Below are positions 24,793-34,618 of a stretch of DNA of 60,485 nucleotides, piece after piece; position 1 is the first letter of the stretch; each line of letters begins with the position of its first letter. The DNA is from Firmicutes bacterium HGW-Firmicutes-3 (lineage in GTDB: Bacteria; Bacillota; Clostridia; Lachnospirales; Vallitaleaceae), in contig PGZS01000004.1 of the NCBI GenBank assembly GCA_002841435.1, forward strand, positions 1 through 60,485. Direction: 5' to 3'. The translations under genes and the position numbers were made by a program. The notes beneath the pieces were generated by a model. It was not told the DNA's origin and did no database searches. It saw only the letters and a program-made list of their open reading frames with translations.

Positions 24793-25739
24793 TAAAAGTG
24801 ATGCTTGTTAAAGAAAATAGTCCACCGATGGATTATTTTGGTTCGGAATATTCAAATATATTCGGCCCATCTAAAATTCCTAAATATATAATTATGAATT
24901 CCCATAATATTTATAAATGAGTTTCTCTTTTATCACGAATAGTATAAGTATAAACTCTAATAAGGAGACTATTCGAACATACCCTACGAGAATATCATAC
25001 TCTAGTTTGAGGTGGTGTTGATTGTCAAAGAAAGTTGATTCAGAGGCGGAAATAGTTCCATACCAAATCAAAAGAGAATTTGTGTTTGTCGCGGTTTTAA
25101 CTAAACATGAAATGATTTTTGAAGAAATTCTTAGGGAATAAAAGAGACATAGCGCTGTGGATCGTAACTTTCAATTCCTAAAATCTCCACAGTTCATCAA
25201 CTCATACTACCAAACTCAACAAAGCGCAATGAGGCTATAGGCAATTTGTTGCTTATTCTAAGAGTCATTCTTAGTGCGACATAACATGTGGTACGCCGTG
25301 AATTTGTAAAAGAAAAAGAGATTATTATTCCTCTTGGTAAAGTAAAATAGTAAGGCTTCATTGATTGGAATTTGTCTTATTTTGTATTCCGTAACTACAG
25401 TATCAATCCTATTAAGTGGTTAGAGGTAAAGAGGATTTACAAAGCTCTGGGCTCCTAACGTAAAAAAGTGCTAGAGTGTTTAGAAATAGCTGAACCTATT
25501 TACATTCAAGACGGTATTTTTTGATGTGTATTTAATTATTGCAAAGGTTTATCATATTCAGCGGTATATGCAATATAAACATTTATAAAATTTTGCGCCA
25601 AGCAGAATGACAAAAGCAACATGTATTGAGCTATCTAAAAAAGTAAGAGTAGTAAGGAATTAAACAACTGAACAAAAAGTTAGCTCTCCCAGTTAATACG
25701 AATTTTAGATAAACCATATTTTGAGTGAGAGGTATAATA
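24793..25739. other. Gene-poor, apparently decayed stretch
   Basis: A 39-codon frame (TTG 25022 to 25141; KVDSEAEIVPYQIKREFVFV) has a good GAGGTGGTG site upstream and may be the intact start of a truncated gene. Fragments such as GFIDWNLSYFVFRNYSINP at about 25350 indicate further gene remains in broken frames. No family could be named and no attC was found. Confidence 0.4.
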
Positions 25740-26363
25740 ATGACAGAAACTTATGATGAATACATGGATCGCTGTTGTAAATCATTAGCGAATTTTGGGT
25801 GGACATTCCCTAAAAACTTTAGCCCAGCTGAAATAAGTGATTTGACAATTAGATCCAAGAATCGGTATCAAGTTGATGAATATTTTTTGGATTATTATTC
25901 GAAAGATTTAAATTTTGAACGAATACTACATATCGTGTATTCTTCAAGTTTTTTGAATAAACAGTATGAAGTGTTTGAACAATGTATAAAGACTTATAAA
26001 AGTGGGTTGTATCTTGTAACTGTCCCTGCATTGTTGATGGTACTTGAAGGTGTTATCGCCTCAAAAGGTGAAGATAAATGCTTTATGATGTTAGAAGCTG
26101 TGCAAAGAAATATTGACAGTTCAGACTCAAACACATATAAAAAGGATATGTGGCGTTCGTTTTATTATTTCATAAAGTTACTATACGAAACAAAACCATT
26201 TAATCACGACCGACCCAATTTTATCAATCGACATTGGATAATGCATGGCAGAGATTTTACCAATTGCAAACAGGCGGATTGCTTGAGATTATTCCAGGCC
26301 TTATACACTTTAGTATCTGCTGGTGTTGACATGGAAGTTACACAAAGAAAGCATCAGCTGTAA
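25740..26363 (+). CDS. Unknown protein with HEPN-like C-terminal motif
   Basis: 207 aa from ATG 25740, 6-7 nt after GAGAGGT. The middle is helical (YLVTVPALLMVLEGVIASKG); near the C-terminus INRHWIMHGRDFTNCKQADC resembles the R-H-x-x-x-H-G segment seen in many uncharacterised proteins of phage-defence and HEPN-like families. That link is inference from one motif. It stands alone between decayed regions; no operon partner. Confidence 0.65.
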   Translation: MTETYDEYMDRCCKSLANFGWTFPKNFSPAEISDLTIRSKNRYQVDEYFLDYYSKDLNFERILHIVYSSSFLNKQYEVFEQCIKTYKSGLYLVTVPALLMVLEGVIASKGEDKCFMMLEAVQRNIDSSDSNTYKKDMWRSFYYFIKLLYETKPFNHDRPNFINRHWIMHGRDFTNCKQADCLRLFQALYTLVSAGVDMEVTQRKHQL

Positions 26364-26539
26364 TACTTTAATAACCGATATGGTAGCTATGTTGGCGATA
26401 CACAAATGTTGCTAGGCGCTGCTCAAGAAGGTGTATTTTTTGTTATAAAGAGTTAATACTATTTATAATACTTACATGTTTCTTTTGACTTCTTGTTACG
26501 ATGTCAGGCTGTAAATACATAAAGAATGGAGAAAAAAAT

Positions 26540-26770
26540 ATGGAGTATGAACCGAAATAAGTTCTAATAGATTCAAAATTCATAAAAAACGACTCATTCC
26601 AGATTATTGAATTTACTTTGTGGGAGTGTTAGTATTTATGACGGAAGAAGCAAGTACTTATTAGATTTATCAAAATATACCATTGAGCAGAAGTACGTAT
26701 TTGCAATACAGTGGTATATAACTGAAGTCAATAATAGAGGTCATCCACAATACAGAATAACCAGTTGAAG
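26540..26770 (+). pseudogene. DUF4375-like gene, broken
   Basis: From ATG 26540 the frame reads MEYEPK then TAA; homologous sequence continues (IDSKFIKNDSFQIIEFTLWE), then shifts frame to YLLDLSKYTIEQKYVFAIQW and YITEVNNRGHPQYRI. The phrase YVFAIQWYITEVNNRGH is typical of DUF4375 proteins, often immunity-like or polymorphic-toxin-associated. One nonsense codon and one frameshift make it inactive. The surrounding 26364-27009 has no intact gene. Confidence 0.6.
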
Positions 26771-27009
26771 AGAAACTGCTGCAACACATAAACGAACATG
26801 AAGATATGTTTTTCTTTAATGGAACTTTTGACATTCCAAAGTAGTGGCACCTCTCAAGACCTATCTAAAGGTGTCAGGGTGAATAGGGTTGATTCAAGAT
26901 GGTCTCCTAAAACCGGTAACTAAGAACAAACTCATTCTAGGAACCAGAGTGCTAAAATATTGTAGCATAATTGTATTGCAATTTTTAATTTAAGGAGTGT
27001 ATAGATTAA

Positions 27010-27999
27010 ATGAATAATCGTGTTTTATTTCTGTTCGTTATTGTGATGACTTTTCTCTTAAGTGGCTGTGATTCAGAAAGACTTCTTAGCAGTTATCTAT
27101 ATGGAGATGATGATTTTGTGTCAGAAGTTGTAAAATTAGTTGAACTGGAAAAGTTTGATGAAGCTCTTATTAAGATTGATCCAAAATTAAAGTCGGGTCG
27201 ATTTGCTATAGCCGACATGAATAATATTGCGGTATCTTTTATTGATAAAGACCAATCTGAAGATGCCATCAATATTTTGCAAATAATTGAGACCAAGTTT
27301 CCTGGAGATGAAGCAGTTGCTAATAATTTGTCTTGGGGTTACAACGAGTTGAGGCTATATAAAATAGCTAATTACTACGCTGACCTGACTTTGAGTAAGG
27401 AGCCCAATGATCCGATAGAATTTGTAAACAAAGCTGCAGCCTTAAATGGCCTTGACAAGGATGAGGAGAGTCTAGAGTTTTATCAAAAAGCATACGCAAT
27501 TAATCCAAAGGAGCAGTTTGCGATATCAGGTATTATGGTTTTGTCTTATAATCTTGGAGATTATGATGAAACGATTAGGGCGTTTAATGAGTATGAATTG
27601 TTATATCCTGAGGATTCGAAAAATTATCTCTTTTATCTAACCGATGCATATGTAAAGCAAATAAAATTTGATGAAGCTATTGAAGTCTATAATTATCATT
27701 ACAGCAAAGAACCTTCTGACACAAATTACCTGTATAGTATTGGCAATATCTATATGTCAGAAATGAAAGACTATGAAAATGCACTATCTTACTTTCAACT
27801 AATTTCTGAGTTGGAACCTGAAGATTCGTGGGCTCATTTCAATATGGCTGTATGTTTAGCAGGAATTAACAGTGACGAGGAAGCCTGTAAATCTTTAAAA
27901 AGAGCAATTGAACTAGATGAGTATGTCTTGTATGAAATCTCCTACTATATTGAGCTGGTCCGCTTAAAAGATTCACCATACTATAAAGAAATATTCTAG
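27010..27999 (+). CDS. TPR-repeat lipoprotein
   Basis: 329 aa; ATG after AAGGAGTGTATAGATTAA. Signal peptide with lipobox LLSGC (Cys about 20). From about residue 40 to the end the protein is built of helical pairs with TPR signatures (AVANNLSWGYNELRLYKIAN, ALSYFQLISELEPEDSWAHF, AHFNMAVCLAGI). It should sit outside the membrane as a protein-interaction scaffold. Only 35 nt separate it from an ISL3 transposase remnant. Confidence 0.85.
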   Translation: MNNRVLFLFVIVMTFLLSGCDSERLLSSYLYGDDDFVSEVVKLVELEKFDEALIKIDPKLKSGRFAIADMNNIAVSFIDKDQSEDAINILQIIETKFPGDEAVANNLSWGYNELRLYKIANYYADLTLSKEPNDPIEFVNKAAALNGLDKDEESLEFYQKAYAINPKEQFAISGIMVLSYNLGDYDETIRAFNEYELLYPEDSKNYLFYLTDAYVKQIKFDEAIEVYNYHYSKEPSDTNYLYSIGNIYMSEMKDYENALSYFQLISELEPEDSWAHFNMAVCLAGINSDEEACKSLKRAIELDEYVLYEISYYIELVRLKDSPYYKEIF

Positions 28000-28034
28000 C
28001 TCTTTCGAATTCTTCTGGTAGCACATGCTTTAGA

Positions 28035-28805
28035 CTCTTTATATTTATCGACTATACCAATACCTCTTTACCCAGAGTACTGTCTATTGATGAGTTTAAA
28101 GGTAATGCGGGACACAAATATCAAGGTATTCTTACGGATCCGGTCAATAAAAAGGTCTTAGATATTTTACCTGGTTGCGAACATCATATCCTTTCTGACT
28201 ACTTCAGACGCTTTAAGAACCGTGATAAAGTAGCTTATTTTGTTATGGATATGTGGTAGCCTTACCTCGATATTGCTGAAACCTATTTTAAGAATGCAAC
28301 AATCGTCATAGACAAGTATCATTGGATTAGACAGATAATACGGGCCTTTGATCGGGTTAGAAAACAAAAACAGAAAAAGTTTTACAAGACCAGAAGGAAA
28401 TACTTCAAAAGAAGTCGACATCTCCTATTAAAAGGACGTCGATTTTTAACAGATGAGCAAGTCAACCAAGTAAGCGTCATGCTTAATACATCCTCAAGGC
28501 TTAGGACAGCTTGACTTTTAAAAGAAAAGTTCTATGACTTTGTGGATGCTCCAGATAAGAATACAGCATTAAAACGTCTTAAGGAATGGTATATTTTTGT
28601 AGCAACACAGAATGAACCTGAGTTTATAACATGTATGAATACCATCATTAACTGGCAAGAGTATGTTCTTAATTCCTTCACTTGTCCCTATACGAACGGC
28701 TATACAGAGGGCGTTAACAACAAGAGTAAGGTTTTTAAAAGAAATGCATATGGTATGCGTAATTTCAACAGGTTTAAAAATCGTATACTCCATATGATGA
28801 GCTAA
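28035..28805 (+). pseudogene. ISL3-family transposase, N-truncated with two stops
   Basis: The DDE domain begins at LPRVLSIDEFKGNAG and continues in one frame to 28805 with only two nonsense codons, TAG 28257-28259 (DMW*PYLDIAE) and TGA 28512-28514. Other signatures: GILTDPVNKKVLDILPG, ATIVIDKYHWIRQ, NSFTCPYTNGYTEGVNNK and NAYGMRNFNRFKNRIL. The N-terminal zinc-finger/HTH part is missing. This element can no longer transpose itself. Confidence 0.85.
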
Positions 28806-28869
28806 GGAAAGCGAATAATGCCATGTAAGCCCACACCGACCATGAAGTTCCTGGAAGCAGTGTGTGACT

Positions 28870-29000
28870 AGGCTCATAAGAAAGTAACCTCATGCATCAT
28901 GTCAGTCTTCAAGGCATGATGCTAAAATGAAAACTTTCTTATGAAATTTGAAAGACAGCAGGAGCTGTCCGCCGACTTTTGGTGCAGGACGCACCAACTG
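28870..29000 (+). ncRNA. Hairpin-rich non-coding stretch (candidate structured RNA)
   Basis: Consecutive perfect or near-perfect stems: TCATAAGAAAGT (28874-28885) with ACTTTCTTATGA (28933-28944), enclosing GCATCATG (28894-28901) with CATGATGC (28915-28922); GACAGC-AGGA-GCTGTC (28954-28969); TTGGTGC-AGGAC-GCACCAA (28979-28997). It is more GC-rich than its surroundings and lies behind the transposase remnant. It does not match any riboswitch or intron core that I know. It may be an IS-associated structure. Confidence 0.4.
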
Positions 29001-29104
29001 GAGGCCGTAGTCATATACACTGTGGAAGGGTTTTCATGGGACCCACCATTAAAACTCAATTTATTCTATCCCCAGCTTGTACTAGAGAGTAAAAAGAAAT
29101 CTAA

Positions 29105-29142
29105 CTTCATCTAAAAAAAGTCCCTAAGCATTTTTCACTTAG
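29105..29142. terminator. Hairpin, possible terminator near the IS right end
   Basis: AAGTCCCTAAG pairs with CTTAGAGACTT around a TTTTTCA loop. About 30 bp further on, CCCCAACATTTGACAAAGAACC (around 29173-29194) may be the element's terminal inverted repeat; no left copy is present to confirm this. Confidence 0.35.
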
Positions 29143-29240
29143 AGACTTGGTTGATTCATTTAACATAGAATAACCCCAACATTTGACAAAGAACCAGTAT
29201 TTTTTAATTTTAAAAACGTATAGTGAGTTTAATAAAATAT

Positions 29241-29284
29241 GCGTTCAAACAAAAAAAGCAACCTCTAATTAAGTTGTTTTTTTG
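29241..29284. terminator. Bidirectional terminator-like hairpin
   Basis: CAAACAAAAAAAGCAAC pairs with GTTGTTTTTTTGTTTG around a 10-nt loop. Poly-A on the left and poly-T on the right would suit termination from either side, mainly of the minus-strand gene at 29368-29991. Confidence 0.55.
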
Positions 29285-29315
29285 TTTGTAAGAAAATTCT
29301 ACTATTTTCATGATT

Positions 29316-29355
29316 GATTAAAGTGTCAAAACTATATGGTCTTGACACTTTAACC
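29316..29355. repeat. Short member of the inverted-repeat element family
   Basis: GATTAAAGTGTCAAAACTATA and TGGTCTTGACACTTTAACC form a 40-bp perfect-to-near-perfect hairpin. The arms equal the terminal repeats of the 81-bp elements at 36845 and 52292, without their middle part. It lies just after the 29368-29991 gene and could also act as its terminator. Confidence 0.6.
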
Positions 29356-29367
29356 ATTATTTAATAA

Positions 29368-29991
29368 TTAAGCTTCTTTGCCATCACGCCAAGCTTCGAA
29401 TTTTTTTATGGTTAGATCTAAAGTCTCTTTGCTGAGTGAAGGGAGTTCGCCACCCCATATGGCTTCTGCTTCTTTATAGCCGGCTTTTACAGCATCTAGT
29501 AGCATATCTGCTTTGCCTGGATCACCACCGGATAGAGCTTTAGCAAATTCAAGGAAACGATCTGAAGTGGCTTTAGCGCCCCAATAGCCATCCTCTGCTA
29601 CATCAACCTTAGCTTTATCAATAGCTTCTGGTGTGATTTCTATTCCAAGTTCAAGGGCAAGATCATCTTCAGTAGACTCACCGTTAATAAGTCTTTGCAA
29701 ATAGCCTCTAAGTCCACCAAGTTGCTTGAGTGCTCCGCCTTTTACAGTGTCTCTAAAAAGGTCGATCAGTCTTTGATCTGTTTCTTCCTTCATGGCACGT
29801 ACTTTGTCCATATCCGGTTTATAGCTGGCTTTAGCCGGTGTCTCGTTGGATTTATAGTCAGCCGCTTTAGTATCAGGCTTCTCTTGTAATTTCGCTTTTT
29901 CATCGACGGATCCGTTTGATTTGTTTTTCTTATTTAATTCATTTAGGTTTGTGTTATTTTGTGGGTTATTGATATTTCCGATTGTATTCAT
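29368..29991 (-). CDS. Unknown soluble protein
   Basis: 207 aa, ATG preceded by AAGGAGG. The first 70 residues are low-complexity and rich in Asn/Lys (NINNPQNNTNLNELNKKNKS), probably disordered. The rest is helical: ALKQLGGLRGYLQRLINGES, then YWGAKATSDRFLEFAKALSGGDPGKADMLL (residues about 132-162). Similar proteins occur in many flagellated bacteria, but I cannot name a function. Single gene, convergent to the accessory region. Confidence 0.7.
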   Translation of the reverse strand: MNTIGNINNPQNNTNLNELNKKNKSNGSVDEKAKLQEKPDTKAADYKSNETPAKASYKPDMDKVRAMKEETDQRLIDLFRDTVKGGALKQLGGLRGYLQRLINGESTEDDLALELGIEITPEAIDKAKVDVAEDGYWGAKATSDRFLEFAKALSGGDPGKADMLLDAVKAGYKEAEAIWGGELPSLSKETLDLTIKKFEAWRDGKEA

Positions 29992-30263
29992 GAGTCTTCC
30001 TCCTTGAAATATGATACCTATCCGTAGGTTTAATAGTCATCTCCTAGAGTATATCGGCATAAAAGCATTAAGAGTTAATGGTTTTATGGTTGATTATATG
30101 GCCAAATCAAATTTGAATAAATTATGAATAATCTATTAGAAGTTTATTATAAAACCTTCATTATATAGACTTATGTAGGTAGGTGTGATAAGTTAATACT
30201 ACAACGAATATGAAAATAAAACAATAAGACAATGGATATAGATAGAATTTGGAGTTGATGAAT

Positions 30264-32569
30264 ATGAAATGTTCAATGTGCCGTGTAAACACAGCAATTG
30301 TATTTGTAACAAAAATGGAAAACGGTATAGCAAAGCGTGAAGGGCTCTGCATTCCTTGTGCTCAAAAACAAGGGCTTGCACCACTTGATGCAATACTTCA
30401 ACAAACGGGTATGTCACAAGAAGAATTTGATAATATTAGTGAGCAGATGACGGATATATTTGAAGATGTTGATATGGACCAGCTAACGGAAAGCTTTACA
30501 AAACCGGATGAGCATGGAAAAAACCATATATCTAATTTATTTAATTCGGCTTTTGCTAAGAATAATAAAGACGAGGATATGACTTTTAAACAAGCGGAGA
30601 AAGAAACCCAAGACGGATCGGTTAAAACCAAGGTCAAAAAAGCGAATTCTCCAAAAAGAAAAAATCTTGATGCTTATGGCATTAATCTGAATGAGAAAGC
30701 GCTTAATCATGAAGTGGATCGAATCATTGGTCGTCATAGAGAAATCGATAGGGTTATTCAAATACTCAACCGTAGAACCAAAACAACCCAGTGCTTATTG
30801 GTGAACCGGGTGTGGGTAAGACAGCTATAGCTGAAGGATTAGCGGTTAGAATCGTGGAGGGGCAAGTGCCAACGAAACTATTGAATGTTGAGGTCTATCT
30901 ATTGGATCTGACATCTGTTGTTGCAGGTACACAGTTTAGAGGTCAATTTGAGACGCGTATGAAAGCGATTTTAAAAGAAGCAACCTCAGAAGGCAATATA
31001 ATATTGGTTATTGATGAGGTCCACAGTATAGTGGGAGCAGGTGAAGCAGAAGGTGGCACTATGAATGCAGCCAACATATTAAAACCGGCTCTAGCTAAAG
31101 GCGAGGTCCAGATTGTTGGTGCAACGACTCTTGAGGAGTATCGCAAACATATTGAAAAGGATTCTGCCCTTGAAAGACGTTTTCAACCGGTTATAGTAGA
31201 TGAACCTTCCATTGAAGACTCTATTGAAATCATAAAAGGTATTAAAGATTATTATGAAGATTACCATAAGGTTCATATATCCGACGAAGTTATTGTCAAG
31301 GCGGTCATGATGTCAGAACGTTATATCAGTGATCGATTCTTGCCGGATAAAGCAATTGATGTCATTGATGAAGCCGGTTCAAGAGCAAATCTTCTAAATG
31401 AAGGTCTAGTAGAACTAGAAGCATTAAAAAATGAGTTGCAAAAAATTGTGATTGATAAAGAAGATGCGGCTGCCAATGATGATTATGAGAAGGCTGCAGA
31501 TTGTAAAGTTGAAGAGCTCAGGCTTAATGATAAGATTGCTAAGATTGAAAAAGAGTGTAAAAATGTTGCCATAACTGAGGAAGATATTGCCTATGTCATA
31601 GAAGCATGGACAAAAATTCCGGTAAAATCTATTGCAGAAGATGAAGCTTATAAACTGATTAATCTTGAGGAACGTCTACATAGAAGAATTATCGGTCAAG
31701 AGGAAGCGGTTAAAAAACTCTCAAGAGCAACTAGAAGAAGCCGATCAGGATTCAGTCGAAGGAAAAAACCTTCATCCTTTGTTTTTGTCGGTCCGACAGG
31801 TGTTGGTAAGACAGAATTATCTAAGGCTTTAGCGAGTGAATTGTTTGGCAATGAAGAAGCATTAATTCGCTTTGATATGTCTGAGTTTATGGAAAAACAT
31901 ACAGTATCAAAATTAATAGGTGCTCCTCCAGGCTACATAGGTTATGATCAGGCAGGTCAATTGACAGAAAAAGTACGTCGACGCCCATACTCTGTGTTAT
32001 TACTGGATGAGATTGAAAAAGCTCACTCAGATGTTTTTAATCTATTGCTACAGATACTTGAAGACGGACGCTTGACGGATGGTCAGGGACGAACGGTTAA
32101 CTTTGAGAATACGGTGATTATTATGACGTCTAATGCAGGAACAAGCCATAAAAATAATGGTATTGGTTTTGGTAACGGGACGTATGCATCTTTAGAGCAA
32201 ACAACAAAAGATGCTTTAAAAGATGTGTTTAAGCCGGAATTTCTAAACAGAATTGATGAAACCATTGTTTTTACCGAACTGAGTAAAAATGAGCTGAAAG
32301 ATATTATTGAACTGATGCTAAAAGATGTATTAAATACTGCAAAAGACAAACATATAATCCTTAAGGTGGAAGATGAGGTTAAAGCATTCATCCTTGAAAA
32401 AGGCTATGACCCCAAATATGGTGCAAGACCATTAAGGAGAGCTATTCAGCAGTATATTGAAGATGAGTTGGCTGAATGTTATATTAAAGGTATTATAAAA
32501 GAAGGTGACCATATTGAAATGTATATGGAAGAGGATGGACCAAGGGTAAAGGTTCAAGACCGATACTAG
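30264..32569 (+). pseudogene. ClpC/ClpE-like AAA+ ATPase with one-base frameshift
   Basis: N-terminal zinc finger (MKCSMCR...LCIPCAQ) as in ClpE, then two AAA+ modules: D1 Walker [10 protein letters not shown]2 Walker A GPTGVGKTE, with a UVR-like coiled segment (DAAANDDYEKAADCKVEELR) between them. It would unfold proteins for ClpP. The frame breaks at the AAAA run 30780-30783: RRTKTTQ appears where family members have [14 protein letters not shown], so one A is missing. The second part (30791-32569, 592 aa) is intact and conserved, which suggests a recent mutation or a sequencing error. Confidence 0.85.
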
Positions 32570-32628
32570 TAGACTTCATCCCACAAATTTTTATCGAGGC
32601 TTTATAATTCAATAGAATTAATATATAC

Positions 32629-32678
32629 TCAAAGAAGGATCAATATCTCTCAATACGTGGGAATTGTTCCTTCTTTGA
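32629..32678 (+). terminator. Terminator after the clp gene
   Basis: TCAAAGAAGGATCAAT pairs with ATTGTTCCTTCTTTGA around an 18-nt loop, 60 nt after the stop. The T-rich tail is weak. Confidence 0.6.
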
Positions 32679-32749
32679 TGTCTTATAGGAAAATGTTTAG
32701 AAAAACCAGGAAAAATATGTTAATCAAATATTAAATATTACATTTTTTA

Positions 32750-32778
32750 TTGACATAATGCACAAAAGCATATACATT
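32750..32778 (+). promoter_or_regulatory. Promoter of the LRAT-domain gene
   Basis: TTGACA (32750-32755) is followed by TATACA (32771-32776, 15-bp spacer) or TACATT (32773-32778, 17-bp spacer), about 70 bp before the start. Confidence 0.5.
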
Positions 32779-32847
32779 AATAATAGTGTTAATATCAGGT
32801 GAAGATGTTTTTACCAAAGAAATAGATATTAATAATGGGAGGCTAGG

Positions 32848-33381
32848 ATGTTTGGAGACATTATTTATGTTGAGAGAAAGCCCATTATTTTGGGGTCAAC
32901 TAAGGTACGTGAAAATGAAGACTCTAAATGGATTGATAAGCTAATTTTTAGAACCATGAGTTATCGACATTTTGGTGTTGAGGTTGAGAACAATTGTGTT
33001 ATTCACTTTCATGCCAATAGCTTTCATATGAGAAAACATGCTGAAATCAAAAAGGTATCCATGGATACTTTCTTATTAGGTGGAGAAAAAGTAGTATTAC
33101 ACCATATAAAAGATAGTTATACAAGAGAATTAATCGTATCTAGGGCTTACAGTGCATTAGGAAAAAGAGAAGAATGCTACAGCATTAATAAGAATAATTG
33201 CGAACACTTTGTATATTGGTGCGCAACAGGTAATCCTTATTCGACTCAGACTTATTTTATTAATAAAGGTCAGGATGTATGGATGCTTAGGAAAAAAGTG
33301 GTACCATTCACCGTAAGAACTAAAAATAGAACCTTAAGACTGAGTATGGATATTTATAAAAGAATTCTAAGAAGAGCGTAA
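32848..33381 (+). CDS. LRAT/NlpC-P60-type domain protein
   Basis: 177 aa; ATG after GGGAGGCTAGG. The permuted papain-like LRAT signature is present: RHFGVEVENN (catalytic His in HFGVE) and NKNNCEHFVYWCATG (catalytic Cys in NCEHF). LRAT-domain proteins of bacteria are thought to act as acyltransferases or hydrolases on lipids; the substrate here is unknown. No signal peptide or membrane helix. It is a single gene between its own promoter and terminator. Confidence 0.85.
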   Translation: MFGDIIYVERKPIILGSTKVRENEDSKWIDKLIFRTMSYRHFGVEVENNCVIHFHANSFHMRKHAEIKKVSMDTFLLGGEKVVLHHIKDSYTRELIVSRAYSALGKREECYSINKNNCEHFVYWCATGNPYSTQTYFINKGQDVWMLRKKVVPFTVRTKNRTLRLSMDIYKRILRRA

Positions 33382-33385
33382 GTCC

Positions 33386-33425
33386 TAAAAAGAGTTGTTA
33401 CATATGTAATAACTCTTTTTTTAAT
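33386..33425 (+). terminator. Rho-independent terminator
   Basis: AAAAAGAGTTGTTAC pairs with GTAATAACTCTTTTT around ATAT, ending in seven or more T. Confidence 0.85.
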
Positions 33426-33553
33426 GGCTCTTTGTCAAACCTGCTAAAGAAAGGCAATAGTAGATTTAAAATCTTGGGGCTATCCATATGTTTAATATAT
33501 TAGGGAAAGTACCACTTATTTCACATAGATATATATATTGATAGAACTTATCA

Positions 33554-33581
33554 TTTACAAAATTGGTACCTATGATATACT
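33554..33581 (+). promoter_or_regulatory. Promoter of the gnd-zwf operon
   Basis: TTTACA (33554-33559), 16-bp spacer, TATACT (33576-33581), leaving a leader of about 125 nt before gnd. The leader contains TGACTT/AAGTGACG-like half repeats but no riboswitch that I recognise. Confidence 0.5.
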
Positions 33582-33713
33582 GTTAATAAAGATTTGACTT
33601 TTATATAAACAAATTTGGCATCAACGTATTAGATACAGATGTCAAGAAAGTGACGTATTAACCATAACAAACAGAATAGACATAATCAAAATGTGTATAC
33701 AAGGAGGATAAAT

Positions 33714-34610
33714 ATGAAAATCGGATTAATAGGACTTGGAAAAATGGGTTATAACTTAGCCCTTAATATGCGAGACAAAGGCTTAGATATAGGTGTAAAC
33801 AACCGTAGCAAGGAGCCGATGGAACGAATAAAAAATGAAGGCATCAAAACTTTTGAAGATGTTGAAGGCTTGATAGATGCTTTGGAGTCACCTAAGGTAG
33901 TTTGGATTATGGTTACAGCAGGGCCTGCAACTGAGGCCATTATTGAGCAGGTTACACCGTTGTTGTCACCTGGCGATATCATTGTCGACGGTGGTAATTC
34001 AAGGTTCACAGATACCCTTAGAAGAGGTGATGCTCTAAAAGAAAAGGGTATATACTTTGTAGATGCCGGTACGTCAGGTGGAACAGATGGGGCCAGATAC
34101 GGCGCTTGTATGATGGTTGGTGGTGACGAGAAGGCTATTGCAATTCTAGAGCCGTATTTTAAGGTCCTTAATGTAGAAGAAGGTTACTTGCACTGTGGTA
34201 AACGAGGATCAGGGCATTATGTGAAGATGGTACATAATGGGATTGAGTATGGCATGATGCAGGCTGTTGGTGAAGGACTTGAGATTATTAGAAGGTCTGA
34301 ATTTGACGTAGACTTTGAAAAAGTAGCAAATGTATGGAATCATGGATCTATTATTGCCGGGTATCTCATGCAAATGACGAAACAAGCTTTTGAAAACAAT
34401 GGTATGTTAGAAGATGTCATTCCACGTATTGATGCCTTAGGAGAAGGGCAGTGGACAGTTGAGGAAGCAATAAGACTTGGTGTTTCTGCACCGGTTATTA
34501 CTCAATCATTGTTTATTAGAAATGCATCCAAAGATGATGGCAAATTTTCAGATCGTGTGGTTGCAGCACTTAGAAATGAATTTGGTGGTCACGCATTACA
34601 TAAAAGGTAG
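33714..34610 (+). CDS. gnd: 6-phosphogluconate dehydrogenase (decarboxylating)
   Basis: 298 aa from ATG 33714, 6 nt after AAGGAGGA. The nucleotide loop is GLIGLGKMGYN (residues 4-14), the substrate signature DAGTSGG is near residue 120, and GSGHYVKMVHNGIEYGMMQA carries the catalytic Lys and Asn. The short length identifies the NAD-preferring YqeC/GndA type rather than the 470-aa enzyme. It makes ribulose 5-phosphate from 6-phosphogluconate. zwf follows 8 nt downstream, giving an oxidative pentose phosphate operon. Confidence 0.95.
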   Translation: MKIGLIGLGKMGYNLALNMRDKGLDIGVNNRSKEPMERIKNEGIKTFEDVEGLIDALESPKVVWIMVTAGPATEAIIEQVTPLLSPGDIIVDGGNSRFTDTLRRGDALKEKGIYFVDAGTSGGTDGARYGACMMVGGDEKAIAILEPYFKVLNVEEGYLHCGKRGSGHYVKMVHNGIEYGMMQAVGEGLEIIRRSEFDVDFEKVANVWNHGSIIAGYLMQMTKQAFENNGMLEDVIPRIDALGEGQWTVEEAIRLGVSAPVITQSLFIRNASKDDGKFSDRVVAALRNEFGGHALHKR

Positions 34611-34618
34611 GTGAGTAT

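Noticed and set aside
25275-25300. GCGACATAACATG read as an R'' box of another attC
   Set aside because: No matching arm or R' box follows within 200 bp.
28542-28805. An independent 87-aa gene
   Set aside because: It is the C-terminal part of the ISL3 transposase frame, separated only by a nonsense codon.
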